64,000 bases of DNA from the NCBI RefSeq assembly GCF_000238795.1, contig NZ_AFNK01000006.1:62001-126000 (forward strand). The letters are read 5' to 3'. Position 1 is the stretch's first letter. Each line of letters opens with the position of its first letter. The DNA comes from Haemophilus sputorum CCUG 13788. GTDB taxonomy: Bacteria; Pseudomonadota; Gammaproteobacteria; Enterobacterales; Pasteurellaceae. Below the pieces are notes generated by a model that did not search any database, was not told the origin of the DNA, and worked only from the letters and a program-made list of their open reading frames with translations. A program made the translations under genes and the position numbers. This document shows, in pieces, positions 1 through 8,921 of this stretch.

Positions 1-808
1 TCGTAGAACTGATCCCCCAACTCAAACGAGATTTAATGGCTGGATCAATGCCTTCTATATTTTTCGGGAAAATATTCGAAGTCAGCACGATCTGCTTTCT
101 CTGCTCTAATAACGCATTGAACAGGTGTAAAAATTCTTCTTGTACTTTCGGTTTATCTGCTAAAAATTGAATATCATCAATCATCAACACATCAAGCGAA
201 CGATAGAATTTTTTGAGTTTATCCGCTTCCACACTGCTAGTGTTGATCGCTTTTAAAATATCGCGATAAAAACGTTCAGAGTGAATATAAAGCACGCGCA
301 GATTCGGTGAGCGCTGTAACAACGCATTACCGATAGCATGTAATAAATGGGTTTTTCCTAAACCGGTACCGGCATATAGCGAGAAAGGATTGCAATGTGT
401 CTGCCCTAAATCACTCACTACTTGTTGCGCAATTGCTTTTGCCAGTTGATTAGATCGTCCTTGAACGAAATTATCAAAGTTTTGGTTGGTATCAATTCCT
501 GTGCGCAATCCACTTTCTGGCTTTTGCACGATGGATTCAATTTGAACAGATCGGCTTGATTCGACTGGTTTAATCCCAACTTCGATCGACACCTTTAACC
601 CTTCATTTTTTGATAAAAAACGAGCGAGATCGATAATTTCGGCAAGAAATTTGTCTTTTACCCAGTTCTCAACAAATTGGTTGTGCGCATAAAGTGTGAG
701 CTCTCCATTGGCAAAACTCGCCTGTAATGGGCGAAGCCAAGTATTATAGTCTGTTGGTGAGACTTTGGTTTGTAAATGATGTAAACAATCAGCCCAAAGA
801 GAAGACAC
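1..808 (-). CDS. dnaA: Chromosomal replication initiator DnaA (3' end outside window)
   Basis: DnaA is the AAA+ protein that binds oriC and opens it for replication. About 269 N-terminal residues are present, with the C-terminal DNA-binding domain beyond the edge. The frame shows the domain I start (SSLWADCL, then a TDYNTWLRPLQA stretch), Walker A GTGLGKTH, Walker B VLMIDDIQF and the sensor region LTSN. The chosen start is GTG at 808-806, with GGAG six bases upstream; the E. coli gene also starts with GTG. Near the edge the box VII region reads IDPAIKSRLSWGI. Set against E. coli VEDRLKSRFGWGL, the arginine finger (E. coli R285) is kept but the position of R281 is alanine. The gene is divergent from prfA, and no dnaN is visible because the 3' side is cut. 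Confidence 0.95.
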   Translation of the reverse strand, partial: MSSLWADCLHHLQTKVSPTDYNTWLRPLQASFANGELTLYAHNQFVENWVKDKFLAEIIDLARFLSKNEGLKVSIEVGIKPVESSRSVQIESIVQKPESGLRTGIDTNQNFDNFVQGRSNQLAKAIAQQVVSDLGQTHCNPFSLYAGTGLGKTHLLHAIGNALLQRSPNLRVLYIHSERFYRDILKAINTSSVEADKLKKFYRSLDVLMIDDIQFLADKPKVQEEFLHLFNALLEQRKQIVLTSNIFPKNIEGIDPAIKSRLSWGISST

Positions 809-840
809 GTTTTGCTCCAAAAATTTGTTGTGAAAAGATT

Positions 841-853
841 GGGTATAATACCC
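841..853 (-). promoter_or_regulatory. Possible dnaA promoter region, palindrome over a -10-like box
   Basis: A perfect 13-bp palindrome, GGGTATAATACCC, lies 33 bp upstream of the dnaA GTG. It contains -10-like hexamers on both strands (TATTAT on minus). A weak DnaA-box-like sequence (ATCTCCACA on minus, 862-870, 7 of 9 to TTATCCACA) sits just upstream and could allow autoregulation. No good -35 box was found, so this is tentative. Confidence 0.3.
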
Positions 854-1026
854 GAAAATCTTGTGGAGATCTTGCAAAATTTTCACAAAAAACGACCGCT
901 TGCATTTAAATTTTGCGGGCGGATCTTATCGTTTAAATGCGCACGTGACTTTCTACAAGCAATTTCATCAAATTTCCGTTACAATATGCGCAATTTTTAG
1001 TTCTCCTTTATTAACATATATCAAGA

Positions 1027-2109
1027 ATGAAAGACTCTATTATCAGTAAATTAGACAGTTTAAGTGAGCGCCATGAAGAGCTTCAAGCCTTATTAGGTGA
1101 TGCTTCAGTAATTAGCGATCAAGACAAATTCCGTGCTTATTCGAAAGAATATTCTCAACTTGAAGAAGTGGTTGGCACTTTCAATCGTTGGAAAAAACTC
1201 AACAACGATATTGAAGAGGCTCAACTGCTTTTAGACGATCCGGATATGAAAGATATGGCAGCAGAAGAAATTGCCGAAAATAAAGCTGAGATCGAAAATT
1301 TAGAACAACACTTACAAATTTTATTGCTACCGAAAGATCCAAACGACGAATATAACGCATTCTTAGAAATTCGTGCCGGTACAGGTGGTGATGAAGCTGG
1401 GATTTTCGCTGGCGATTTATATCGTATGTATAGCCGTTATTGTGAAAGCAAACGCTGGCGAATTGAAGAAATGTCTGCCAACGAAAGCGAGCAAGGTGGA
1501 TATAAAGAAATTATCGTAAAAATTTCAGGTGAAGGTGTTTATGGTCAACTGAAATTTGAATCAGGCGGTCATCGTGTTCAACGCGTACCAAAAACTGAAT
1601 CGCAAGGCCGTATTCACACTTCTGCGTGTACTGTCGCTGTAATGCCAGAATTGCCAGAGTCTGAAATGCCTGAAATCAACCCTGCAGATTTACGTATTGA
1701 TACTTACCGTTCATCTGGTGCAGGTGGTCAGCACGTTAATACCACTGACTCAGCGGTACGTATTACGCATATTCCAACAGGGATTGTCGTTGAATGCCAA
1801 GACGAGCGTTCACAACATAAAAATAAGGCAAAAGCGTTAGCCGTATTAGCATCTCGTATTGTACAAGTTGAACAAGAGCGTCAAGCGGCAGAACAAGCAG
1901 ATACACGCCGTAATTTATTAGGCTCGGGAGACCGTTCAGATAAGATCCGAACATACAACTATCCACAAGGCCGTGTTACCGATCACAGAATCAACTTAAC
2001 GGTTTATCGTTTAGATGAAGTAATGAACGGTAAAATTGATGAACTTATTCAGCCAATTATTACCGAATACCAAGCAGATCAATTAGCTGCTTTATCTGAA
2101 AATCCATAA
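1027..2109 (+). CDS. prfA: Peptide chain release factor 1
   Basis: RF1 recognises UAA and UAG in the ribosomal A site and triggers peptide release. The protein has 360 residues, the usual length. The GGQ catalytic motif is at 233-235 (SGAGGQHVN), the same numbering as E. coli. The anticodon-like PxT motif is at 188-190 and reads P-K-T here, against P-A-T in E. coli. The start ATG at 1027 fits the family N-terminus (MKDSIISKL), but the ribosome binding site is weak. The modifying enzyme gene prmC lies downstream, separated by two lipoprotein genes. The usual upstream partner hemA is absent; dnaA is the divergent neighbour. Confidence 0.97.
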   Translation: MKDSIISKLDSLSERHEELQALLGDASVISDQDKFRAYSKEYSQLEEVVGTFNRWKKLNNDIEEAQLLLDDPDMKDMAAEEIAENKAEIENLEQHLQILLLPKDPNDEYNAFLEIRAGTGGDEAGIFAGDLYRMYSRYCESKRWRIEEMSANESEQGGYKEIIVKISGEGVYGQLKFESGGHRVQRVPKTESQGRIHTSACTVAVMPELPESEMPEINPADLRIDTYRSSGAGGQHVNTTDSAVRITHIPTGIVVECQDERSQHKNKAKALAVLASRIVQVEQERQAAEQADTRRNLLGSGDRSDKIRTYNYPQGRVTDHRINLTVYRLDEVMNGKIDELIQPIITEYQADQLAALSENP

Positions 2110-2150
2110 TTAAAGGGCTACCCTTTTTATTTACTTTATTAGGAACTGTT

Positions 2151-2708
2151 ATGAAAAAACTATTATTAGTTGCAAGTATTTCTTTACTCAGTGGCTGTCA
2201 CCTTTTTACGCAATCAGGGACTAGCACAACAACTTCACAACCACAAACTTCAGTAGATACATTAACCGCAAAACATTTTGTTGGCAGATGGAACTGTGAA
2301 ATGGATGGTGGCAAAGTTGGAAGCTCAAACCAAGTTAATCTAGGCGAAGATGGTGTTGCAAAATACGTTGGTTTGATTGCAATGCCAAAAGAAAACCCTG
2401 CATTCCAATTTGAAGTAACCCGTGATGGTACTTGGTCGTTTGCTAACAATACGCTCGCGTATGTGTTTAAGAAAAGTTCAGTAAAACGTGCGCATACTGA
2501 TGCTATGTTAAATAACATCAATAGCGACAAAGACGTACAAGCAATGGAAAAAGAATACTTTTCAAGCGTAAAAGCACAAATGTCTAAAGCTAACCAAAAA
2601 CCAATTATGCTAAAAGTGAGCAACTTCTCTCAACATCGCTTTACTATTAGCCAAACTGTTGGAAATACTGAGCGCACTGGCCACTGCTCACGTCCAATCG
2701 CAAACTAA
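2151..2708 (+). CDS. Small outer-envelope lipoprotein, paralogue of the next gene
   Basis: A predicted lipoprotein of 185 residues. Its signal peptide ends in the lipobox LLSGC, with Cys16 as the lipidated residue. AGGA lies upstream of the ATG. The mature part has a WNC motif near the front and a GHC motif near the end, giving two cysteines that could form a disulfide in the periplasm. The order of features (WxC, a TWSF strand, an EFTF/RFTI-like strand, then GxC) is shared with the following gene, so the two look like an old tandem duplication. The function is not recognised. It sits 41 bp after prfA and is probably co-transcribed with it; a strong terminator follows. Confidence 0.8.
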   Translation: MKKLLLVASISLLSGCHLFTQSGTSTTTSQPQTSVDTLTAKHFVGRWNCEMDGGKVGSSNQVNLGEDGVAKYVGLIAMPKENPAFQFEVTRDGTWSFANNTLAYVFKKSSVKRAHTDAMLNNINSDKDVQAMEKEYFSSVKAQMSKANQKPIMLKVSNFSQHRFTISQTVGNTERTGHCSRPIAN

Positions 2709-2724
2709 TCTCTATGCTAGTGAG

Positions 2725-2749
2725 AAGCACAGCCTTAGCTGTGCTTTTT
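2725..2749 (+). terminator. Rho-independent terminator after first lipoprotein gene
   Basis: A 9-bp perfect stem (AAGCACAGC / GCTGTGCTT) with a 4-base loop is followed by a T run. It lies between the two lipoprotein genes, so the second gene and prmC need readthrough or their own promoter. Confidence 0.8.
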
Positions 2750-2774
2750 CTTTAAATCTTACATAACGCAAAAT

Positions 2775-3347
2775 ATGAAAAAATATCTCTTTTCCCTTGC
2801 AACATTATTTCTTTTATTAGGTTGTACAAACCCCAATAAAATAAACATAAAAGAAAAGGATTTAATGAACCAGATGTGGGTTTGCCAATCAGAGATTTCA
2901 GGCACAAATATTCGTATTCTTGAAACATTAGAGTTTTATGATAAAACTGTAAACCCAGCGACAAATAATAACGAATATATGAATACTGCTCTCTTCTACC
3001 CAAAAGACGATAAAGCGTTAAAACTTCATTTTCATGAATTAGGAAGCTGGAAAATTGTTGGCAATAAACTCTTTTATTTTGTGCATTTCTTAGAAAATAA
3101 TAACAATATTGCAGACTTAATCGGAATAATGAGTAAAAAAGCGGAAATCATAGACATCGCGCGAGAAATGCATTCAAATTATAAAGGGCAACCTTATAAA
3201 CCGGAAGAGCTCGAACCAACAGAAGTCACCATTTCAGCATTTACCCCAAACGAGTTTACATTTAAGCAAAAAATTTCTTCTCACTACTCTCGTCATGGAA
3301 AATGTATAACTGAAAAGAAACTTGATGAAAAAACTTTAGATCAATAA
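2775..3347 (+). CDS. Small lipoprotein, paralogue of the preceding gene
   Basis: A predicted lipoprotein of 190 residues with lipobox LLLGC (Cys17). The mature protein keeps the pattern of its upstream neighbour: a WVC motif near the N-terminus, an LGSWKI strand, an NEFTFKQ strand and a GKC motif near the C-terminus. Sequence identity between the two is otherwise low. There is no recognised domain. The stop codon is 6 bp before prmC, so the two are probably translationally coupled. No clear Shine-Dalgarno precedes the ATG at 2775. Confidence 0.75.
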   Translation: MKKYLFSLATLFLLLGCTNPNKINIKEKDLMNQMWVCQSEISGTNIRILETLEFYDKTVNPATNNNEYMNTALFYPKDDKALKLHFHELGSWKIVGNKLFYFVHFLENNNNIADLIGIMSKKAEIIDIAREMHSNYKGQPYKPEELEPTEVTISAFTPNEFTFKQKISSHYSRHGKCITEKKLDEKTLDQ

Positions 3348-3353
3348 TTATTT

Positions 3354-4223
3354 ATGAACTACACCGACTGGTTAGCCTTTGCGATAAACGCTTTAGCGCC
3401 TAATAAAGCCACCGATCCTTATCTTAATCCTAAAACCGATGCAAATTTGCTATTACAAGCGGTCACAAAACGATCGAAATCAGCTATTTTTGCCTTTGGC
3501 GAAACAGAATTAACGGAATCTGAAACTGTACAACTTGCCACATTATTAGCGCGACGTGTGCAAGGGGAGCCGATGGCCTATATCTTAGGTGAGAAAGAAT
3601 TTTGGTCTCTTACTTTAAAAACCTCACCGCATACGCTGATTCCTCGCCCTGATACCGAATGTTTGGTTGAACAGACACTAAATTGGGCTAACAAGCGGTT
3701 AAAAACGCAAGCACATTTGCAAATTTTAGATTTAGGCACTGGCACAGGCGCAATTGCGCTTGCACTGGCTCACGAATTAGGCGAAAAAGCACATATCATC
3801 GGCGTTGATTTTAAAGCTGAAGCTGTGGCACTTGCACAAGAAAACCAAGCCAATTTAGGTTTGCATAATGTCGCATTTTTACAAAGCAATTGGTTTAGCG
3901 CCCTTGAAAATCGTAGCTTTGACCTTATTGTGAGTAATCCACCCTACATTGATGCAGAAGACAGCCATCTCAACGAAGGCGATGTTCGTTTTGAGCCCTT
4001 AACTGCATTGGTGGCAAATAACCAAGGATTAAGTGATTTAGCCCATATTATTTGCCATGCCCCTGCATATTTAAATGCGAAAGGCGCACTCTTTTTAGAA
4101 CATGGCTGGCAACAAGCAAATGCGGTACAATCTTTATTTCGTGAAAATGGCTGGGTTGAAGTTCAATCTATGCAAGATTACGGTGGGCAAGACCGAATTA
4201 CCAAAGCAGAACAGACAAAATAA
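3354..4223 (+). CDS. prmC: Peptide chain release factor N5-glutamine methyltransferase
   Basis: PrmC (HemK) methylates the GGQ glutamine of RF1 and RF2 using S-adenosylmethionine, which speeds peptide release. The 289-residue protein carries the SAM-binding motif DLGTGTG at about 126-132 and the catalytic NPPY motif at 195-198, in the context IVSNPPYID. The N-terminal helical domain that docks on the release factor is present. Its stop overlaps the next start (TAATG). Two USS copies lie inside the coding sequence (about 3455 and 3690). Its substrate RF1 is encoded just upstream. Confidence 0.96.
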   Translation: MNYTDWLAFAINALAPNKATDPYLNPKTDANLLLQAVTKRSKSAIFAFGETELTESETVQLATLLARRVQGEPMAYILGEKEFWSLTLKTSPHTLIPRPDTECLVEQTLNWANKRLKTQAHLQILDLGTGTGAIALALAHELGEKAHIIGVDFKAEAVALAQENQANLGLHNVAFLQSNWFSALENRSFDLIVSNPPYIDAEDSHLNEGDVRFEPLTALVANNQGLSDLAHIICHAPAYLNAKGALFLEHGWQQANAVQSLFRENGWVEVQSMQDYGGQDRITKAEQTK

Positions 4224-5086
4224 TGGATATTATTGAACAACTTTTAAAAGAAATCTCCTCAAATGAAGGACAAATCAGCCAAACTGAAACTCAAAAATAT
4301 CTGTTTCAAGAAATGCGCCGTCTTTCCGCTTTAGTGGATGATGAAATTTCTGATAAACAAATTATTGCCAAAATGTCGCCATTGGTACGCAAAGCGAAAT
4401 TGGCTGTGACCGCAGAAGATTGCCAAACGCGTGTTGAGCAGCTCATTGAGTTTGTCTATCACACTTTAGGCTTTCATTGTGAACCGGAAGGTTATTTCAA
4501 CAGCAATTGCATTTTGCTGCATAAAGTATTAAGTGAGCGAAAAGGAATGCCTATTTCCATGGCTGCGATTGTGCTTTACCTTGCTGCTTCACTGGATTTA
4601 CCGATTTTTGCAGTAAATTTTCCAACGCAACTGATTCTTCGTGCTGAATTAACACACGCTGATGGCAGACGAGAAACCCGTTTTATCAATCCATGGCAAG
4701 GCGATTACGTCAGTGTTGAAGAATTAGAAAAATGGCTGATGGCAGAAGCGCATTTTGGGGTAACGGTCACACCTGATAACTTGCGCCGAGCTGAGCCTGC
4801 AGAGTTGCTCGAGAGAGTGGAAATGCTATTTAAAATGGCGCTTACCAAAGAACAGAAATTTGAAGCGGCATTACGCTTAATTGAATACCGATTGATCTTC
4901 TCGCCTGAAGATCCATATGAAATTCGAGACCGTGGCATGGTGCTTGCTAGCATGGATTGCTATCAAGCCGCTTATGAAGATTTAAGCTATTTTATTGATC
5001 AGTGTCCAGAAGACCCTTCTGCCATGATATTAAAAAATGAAATTCAAGGCTTAGAGCGCAAATCTAAACAAAACTCACTCCACTAA
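4223..5086 (+). CDS. sirB1: SirB1/YchA-type transglutaminase-like TPR protein
   Basis: A 287-residue protein of the SirB1 (YchA) family: an N-terminal transglutaminase-like fold of the SirB1_N type (about 80-190, with HKVLSERKGMPIS) and a short C-terminal helical region with TPR character (YQAAYEDLSYFIDQCPEDP). The biochemical role of the family is not established. In E. coli the homologue also lies downstream of prfA-prmC. The start overlaps the prmC stop by one base, so this is an operon with translational coupling. The region after it (5087-5256) holds only a USS-like copy and a weak inverted repeat (AAGAGGCTT / AAGCCTCTT, 5160-5211). Confidence 0.85.
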   Translation: MDIIEQLLKEISSNEGQISQTETQKYLFQEMRRLSALVDDEISDKQIIAKMSPLVRKAKLAVTAEDCQTRVEQLIEFVYHTLGFHCEPEGYFNSNCILLHKVLSERKGMPISMAAIVLYLAASLDLPIFAVNFPTQLILRAELTHADGRRETRFINPWQGDYVSVEELEKWLMAEAHFGVTVTPDNLRRAEPAELLERVEMLFKMALTKEQKFEAALRLIEYRLIFSPEDPYEIRDRGMVLASMDCYQAAYEDLSYFIDQCPEDPSAMILKNEIQGLERKSKQNSLH

Positions 5087-5256
5087 CCTGTGGAAAATAC
5101 AATTCACACCTAAAAAATGAGCTTTTATTCCACAGCGAAGTGTTTGGTGTAATAACTATAAGAGGCTTAAAAAAGCGGTCTATTTTTAGTTAGCTTTTGC
5201 AAAAGCCTCTTGCAAAATTCTTTGTAATACCGTGATTTGCCCACTCTTTTGCCTTT

Positions 5257-5664
5257 TTAGGTCGTTTCAGGAATCTGTGGCAAATTCACAGCTTCCACCG
5301 AGCCTAGTGCTTTGGCTTTTTGATAAAATGCTAACTTGTATTCCAGCAAGTTTAAATAGCGTTTTAATTCGGCAATTTGACACTTTACATTTTCCGTTTG
5401 GCTTTCAAATAATGCAAGGCGTTCGTCAATGGTATCGTCACCAATGGTGGTACATTCAGCGAAGCGTTTGATGTCTTTTAGGCTCATGCCTGTATTTTTT
5501 AAGCATTGTAATAAACTCAACCATTGCAAGTCGTTATCAGTAAAACGGCGATTGCCGTGTTCATCGCGTCCAACGTTAGGCAATAAGCCCTCTTTGTCGT
5601 AAAAGCGTAAAGTGTGGGCAGAAATACCGATTTTTTCGGCAGCTTTAGCGGTGGTGTAAGTCAT
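5257..5664 (-). CDS. nmlR: MerR-family regulator NmlR/AdhR
   Basis: A 135-residue MerR-family activator. The N-terminal winged helix-turn-helix is clear (AAEKIGISAHTLRFYDKEGLLP, about 7-29), followed by a dimerisation coiled coil. Cysteines stand at 54 and 71, the positions reported for H. influenzae NmlR, where Cys54 senses formaldehyde and other electrophiles. The start at 5664 was chosen because GGAAGGAAGGGAA precedes it and the MerR domain begins there; the open frame extends further upstream without family support. It is divergent from adhC, and the shared intergenic region holds a typical MerR promoter. By family it activates adhC-fghA and represses itself. Confidence 0.92.
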   Translation of the reverse strand: MTYTTAKAAEKIGISAHTLRFYDKEGLLPNVGRDEHGNRRFTDNDLQWLSLLQCLKNTGMSLKDIKRFAECTTIGDDTIDERLALFESQTENVKCQIAELKRYLNLLEYKLAFYQKAKALGSVEAVNLPQIPETT

Positions 5665-5700
5665 TTCCCTTCCTTCCAAATAAAAAGTTGCAAAAAATGC

Positions 5701-5731
5701 TTGCCTTAGAGTGAGCTCTAAAGTGTAAACT
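5701..5731 (+). promoter_or_regulatory. MerR-type adhC promoter with NmlR operator
   Basis: The -35 box TTGCCT (5701-5706) and -10 box TAAACT (5726-5731) are separated by 19 bp. That over-long spacer is the hallmark of MerR-family promoters. A perfect inverted repeat, TTAGAG-TGAG-CTCTAA (5706-5721), lies in the spacer and is the expected NmlR binding site. It faces adhC, 55 bp upstream of the ATG. Confidence 0.8.
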
Positions 5732-5785
5732 GTCATTATCTTGCTTATGCAAGGCAACTTTGTCAATGAATTAAGAGGAAAAACA

Positions 5786-6922
5786 ATGGAAATTAAACAA
5801 ATCAACTCAACAATTAAATCTCGTGCGGCGGTAGCATTCGCCCCAAATCAACCCTTACAAATTGTAGAAATCGACGTAGAAATGCCCCGCAAAGGCGAAG
5901 TGCTAATCCGCAACACTCACACAGGTGTGTGTCATACTGATGCATTTACGTTATCAGGAAGTGATCCTGAAGGCGTATTCCCAGTGGTGCTTGGACACGA
6001 AGGTGCGGGTGTAGTCGTTGCTGTGGGTGAAGGCGTGTTAAGCGTAAAACCAGGCGATCACGTTATTCCGCTTTATACCGCAGAATGTGGCGAATGTGAG
6101 TTTTGTCGTTCAGGTAAAACCAACTTATGCGTCTCAGTGCGTGATACACAAGGTAAAGGCTTAATGCCAGATGGCACAACGCGTTTTTCTTATCAAGATC
6201 AGCCGATCTATCACTATATGGGCTGTTCAACCTTCAGTGAATACTCAGTTGTTGCAGAAGTTTCACTAGCGAAAATCAATCCAGAAGCCAACCATGAACA
6301 AGTATGTTTGCTCGGCTGTGGCGTTACCACGGGTATTGGAGCGGTGCATAACACAGCAAAAGTACAAGAAGGCGACTCTGTTGCCGTGTTTGGCTTAGGG
6401 GCAATTGGTTTGGCAGTGGTGCAAGGTGCGCGTCAAGCCAAAGCCGGTCGTATTATCGCCATTGATACCAATCCTTCAAAATTCGAGTTGGCAAAACAGT
6501 TTGGTGCAACGGATTGTTTAAATCCGAACGATTACGATAAACCGATCAAAGATGTGTTGTTAGACATTAACAAATGGGGCATTGACCACACCTTTGAATG
6601 TATCGGTAACGTAAATGTAATGCGTCAAGCATTAGAAAGTGCACACCGTGGTTGGGGACAATCCATTATCATCGGTGTAGCGGGTGCAGGACAAGAAATT
6701 TCAACTCGTCCGTTCCAGTTGGTCACAGGTCGTGTTTGGAAAGGCTCCGCATTTGGTGGCGTGAAAGGTCGCTCTGAACTTCCGAAAATGGTGGAAGATT
6801 CAATGAAAGGCGACATCCAGTTAGAACCGTTTGTGACTCACACAATGACACTCGAACAAATCAATGAAGCCTTTGAGTTAATGCACGAGGGTAAATCGAT
6901 CCGCACGGTTATTCATTACTAA
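5786..6922 (+). CDS. adhC: S-(hydroxymethyl)glutathione dehydrogenase, class III ADH
   Basis: This enzyme oxidises S-hydroxymethylglutathione (the adduct of formaldehyde and glutathione) to S-formylglutathione with NAD, and can also reduce S-nitrosoglutathione. It has 378 residues. Catalytic zinc ligand Cys49 is in GVCHTDAF, with GHEGAG following. The structural zinc site is four cysteines in CGECEFC and NLC. The Rossmann motif is GLGAIGLAV. The start at 5786 has AGAGGA seven bases upstream; the longer open frame to 5741 would run into the promoter region. It forms an operon with fghA under NmlR. Confidence 0.97.
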   Translation: MEIKQINSTIKSRAAVAFAPNQPLQIVEIDVEMPRKGEVLIRNTHTGVCHTDAFTLSGSDPEGVFPVVLGHEGAGVVVAVGEGVLSVKPGDHVIPLYTAECGECEFCRSGKTNLCVSVRDTQGKGLMPDGTTRFSYQDQPIYHYMGCSTFSEYSVVAEVSLAKINPEANHEQVCLLGCGVTTGIGAVHNTAKVQEGDSVAVFGLGAIGLAVVQGARQAKAGRIIAIDTNPSKFELAKQFGATDCLNPNDYDKPIKDVLLDINKWGIDHTFECIGNVNVMRQALESAHRGWGQSIIIGVAGAGQEISTRPFQLVTGRVWKGSAFGGVKGRSELPKMVEDSMKGDIQLEPFVTHTMTLEQINEAFELMHEGKSIRTVIHY

Positions 6923-6930
6923 GGTACGCG

Positions 6931-7758
6931 ATGAAACTGATTGAACAACATCAAATTTTTGGCGGTTTGCAGCAAGTTTGGGCACATGATGCCCAAACGC
7001 TTCAATGCGAAATGAAATTTGCCGTCTATTTGCCAAATAATCAGGAAAATCGACCGCTTGGTGTGATTTATTGGCTTTCCGGTTTAACGTGTACGGAACA
7101 AAATTTCATTACCAAGTCAGGCTTTCAGCGTTATGCGGCAGAACATCAAGTGATTGTGGTTGCCCCCGATACCAGCCCTCGCGGAGAGCAAGTGCCGAAC
7201 GATGCGGCTTACGATTTAGGGCAAGGTGCAGGCTTTTATCTTAATGCGACCGAGCAGCCTTGGGCGACGAATTATCAAATGTATGATTATATTTTGAATG
7301 AGTTGCCTAGTCTGATTGAGGAAAAATTTCCTACCAACGGCAAACGTTCCATTATGGGGCATTCAATGGGCGGACACGGCGCATTGGTATTGGCACTACG
7401 AAACCGGGAACGTTATCAAAGTGTTTCTGCCTTTTCGCCCATTTTGTCGCCAAGCCTTGTGCCTTGGGGAGAAAAAGCCTTTTCTGCCTATTTAGGAAAA
7501 GATCGCGAAAAATGGCAGCAATATGATGCCGGCTCGCTCATCCAACAAGGCTGTAAAGTGCAAGGTATGCGCATTGATCAGGGCTTGGAAGATGAGTTTT
7601 TGCCAACACAATTGCGTACCGAAGATTTTATCGAAACCTGTCGTGCGGCAAATCAACCGGCCGATGTGCGCTTCCACAAAGGCTACGATCATAGCTATTA
7701 CTTCATCGCCAGTTTTATTGGTGAGCATATTGCCTATCATGCGGCATTTTTGAAGTAA
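6931..7758 (+). CDS. fghA: S-formylglutathione hydrolase
   Basis: FghA hydrolyses S-formylglutathione to formate and glutathione, the second step after AdhC. The 275-residue protein is an alpha/beta hydrolase of the esterase D family. The nucleophile serine lies in GHSMGGHGAL, and the catalytic histidine is in the C-terminal YDHSYYF motif. The CDS starts eight bases after the adhC stop, with AAGG as the ribosome binding site, so the two genes are co-transcribed. A strong bidirectional hairpin ends the operon. Confidence 0.96.
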   Translation: MKLIEQHQIFGGLQQVWAHDAQTLQCEMKFAVYLPNNQENRPLGVIYWLSGLTCTEQNFITKSGFQRYAAEHQVIVVAPDTSPRGEQVPNDAAYDLGQGAGFYLNATEQPWATNYQMYDYILNELPSLIEEKFPTNGKRSIMGHSMGGHGALVLALRNRERYQSVSAFSPILSPSLVPWGEKAFSAYLGKDREKWQQYDAGSLIQQGCKVQGMRIDQGLEDEFLPTQLRTEDFIETCRAANQPADVRFHKGYDHSYYFIASFIGEHIAYHAAFLK

Positions 7759-7825
7759 GTAAAAGCGTGGCCTGTTTCCAAAGCTTTTCGATTAGTTAAT
7801 GAGGTTAGTCGGTGAAAAGTAATCA

Positions 7826-7875
7826 GCCCCTTAATCAGTTGGACTAAACTTCCAACCGATTAAGGGGCAGGTTTT
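7826..7875 (+). terminator. Hairpin terminator between fghA and corA (likely bidirectional)
   Basis: A 17-bp stem with one mismatch (7826-7842 with 7852-7868) and a 9-base loop is followed by a short T run. It lies between two convergent genes. Confidence 0.75.
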
Positions 7876-7882
7876 ATTTAGT

Positions 7883-8836
7883 CTAAAGCCACCCTTTTCG
7901 TTTAAAGTAAACATAAGGTGTCGCTGCCGCGAGAATCATTAACCCAATTGCCATCGGGTAACCATATTGGAAATGTAGCTCTGGCATAAACTCAAAGTTC
8001 ATTCCGTAGGTCGATGCCACCAACGTTGCTGGTAGGAACATCACTGAGACCACCGAGAAGAATTTCATAATACGGTTCTGTTCAATATTGATGAAACCCA
8101 TCGCTGCTTGCATCAAGAAATTCACTTTTTGGAATAGTGATTCATTATGTGGTTGCAAAGATTCAATATCTCGCATGATATCTCGTGCTTGCTCTAGCTG
8201 ATTATTTGGCAAACGAGTTTTGCGTAATAAGAAACTTAGTGCACGTTGGGTATCCATCAAACAGAGGCGTACTTTCGAACTGACATCTTCTAATTCAGTT
8301 AAATCAGAAAGCGCTTCATTAAGGCTATCGCCTTGCTGTTTACCATTCAAAATCACATGGCTTAAATTTTCTAAGTCTGAGTAAACGGTTTCAATGACAT
8401 CAGCAAGCTGCTCGATTTTGGTTTCAAATAGATCTAACAACAATTCATAAGCATTGCTATCAATCAATTTCATACGACGTGAACGCATTCGATAAAGACG
8501 AAATGCAGGTAAATCACGTTCACGCAAGGTAAATAAACGCCCATCACGAATGGTAAATGCGACGGTTGCAATATCCGCATAACCATCATCATCAAGGCAA
8601 TAAAAAAATGAGTGTAGATGTAACCCGTCTTCATCTTCAAAAAAACGTGCAGAAGCTTCTAAGTCTTCTAATTCATGTTCTTCAGCAAGGGTTTGGTCTA
8701 GTCCGAGTTTTAATACGCTACGTTCATCATCACTAGGGTCGATTAAATCAATCCAAATCGCATCATTAAGCTGATCGCGAGAGGTATCATCAATACTAAT
8801 GAGATGGGCGTGTTCTAATGCAAAAGCGCGAATCAT
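7883..8836 (-). CDS. corA: Magnesium/cobalt channel CorA
   Basis: CorA is the inner-membrane pentameric Mg2+ channel. The 317-residue protein has a large acidic N-terminal cytoplasmic domain and two C-terminal membrane helices. The family signature GMN is at about 278-280 ([11 protein letters not shown]), and the C-terminus is basic (YFKRKGWL). The start at 8836 fits the family (MIRAF) and has GGAGA upstream; the open frame runs further up, into the leader. The leader contains hairpins and a possible short peptide gene, listed separately, which may tie expression to Mg2+. Confidence 0.96.
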   Translation of the reverse strand: MIRAFALEHAHLISIDDTSRDQLNDAIWIDLIDPSDDERSVLKLGLDQTLAEEHELEDLEASARFFEDEDGLHLHSFFYCLDDDGYADIATVAFTIRDGRLFTLRERDLPAFRLYRMRSRRMKLIDSNAYELLLDLFETKIEQLADVIETVYSDLENLSHVILNGKQQGDSLNEALSDLTELEDVSSKVRLCLMDTQRALSFLLRKTRLPNNQLEQARDIMRDIESLQPHNESLFQKVNFLMQAAMGFINIEQNRIMKFFSVVSVMFLPATLVASTYGMNFEFMPELHFQYGYPMAIGLMILAAATPYVYFKRKGWL

Positions 8837-8891
8837 TTCATTTCTCCATAGAGTTAGGAGGTGATGAACAAAATGAACAAAAGGAAAAATA

Positions 8892-8921
8892 CTAGGCGAG
8901 CGGTACCGACCAAGTCGGCAT
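8892..8921 (-). CDS. Possible CorL-like leader peptide of corA
   Basis: A 10-codon frame (MPTWSVPLA then TAG) lies 55 bp upstream of the corA start on the same strand. Inside it the bases CCGAC-TTG-GTCGG form a 5-bp hairpin, and just upstream CTTG and CAAG can pair across a C-rich, G-poor stretch. In Salmonella, translation of the short corL ORF in the corA leader controls Rho-dependent termination, so the layout is suggestive. There is no good Shine-Dalgarno before this ATG, and I cannot test conservation, so confidence is modest. Confidence 0.35.
   Translation of the reverse strand: MPTWSVPLA

Noticed and set aside
727-1049. Three overlapping short plus-strand frames before prfA
   Set aside because: They lie across the dnaA 5' end and the dnaA-prfA gap, overlap one another and show no domain or ribosome binding site.
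5741-5785. Longer N-terminus for adhC starting at 5741
   Set aside because: It would start only 10 bp after the -10 box, lacks a ribosome binding site, and the family begins at the later ATG, which has AGAGGA.
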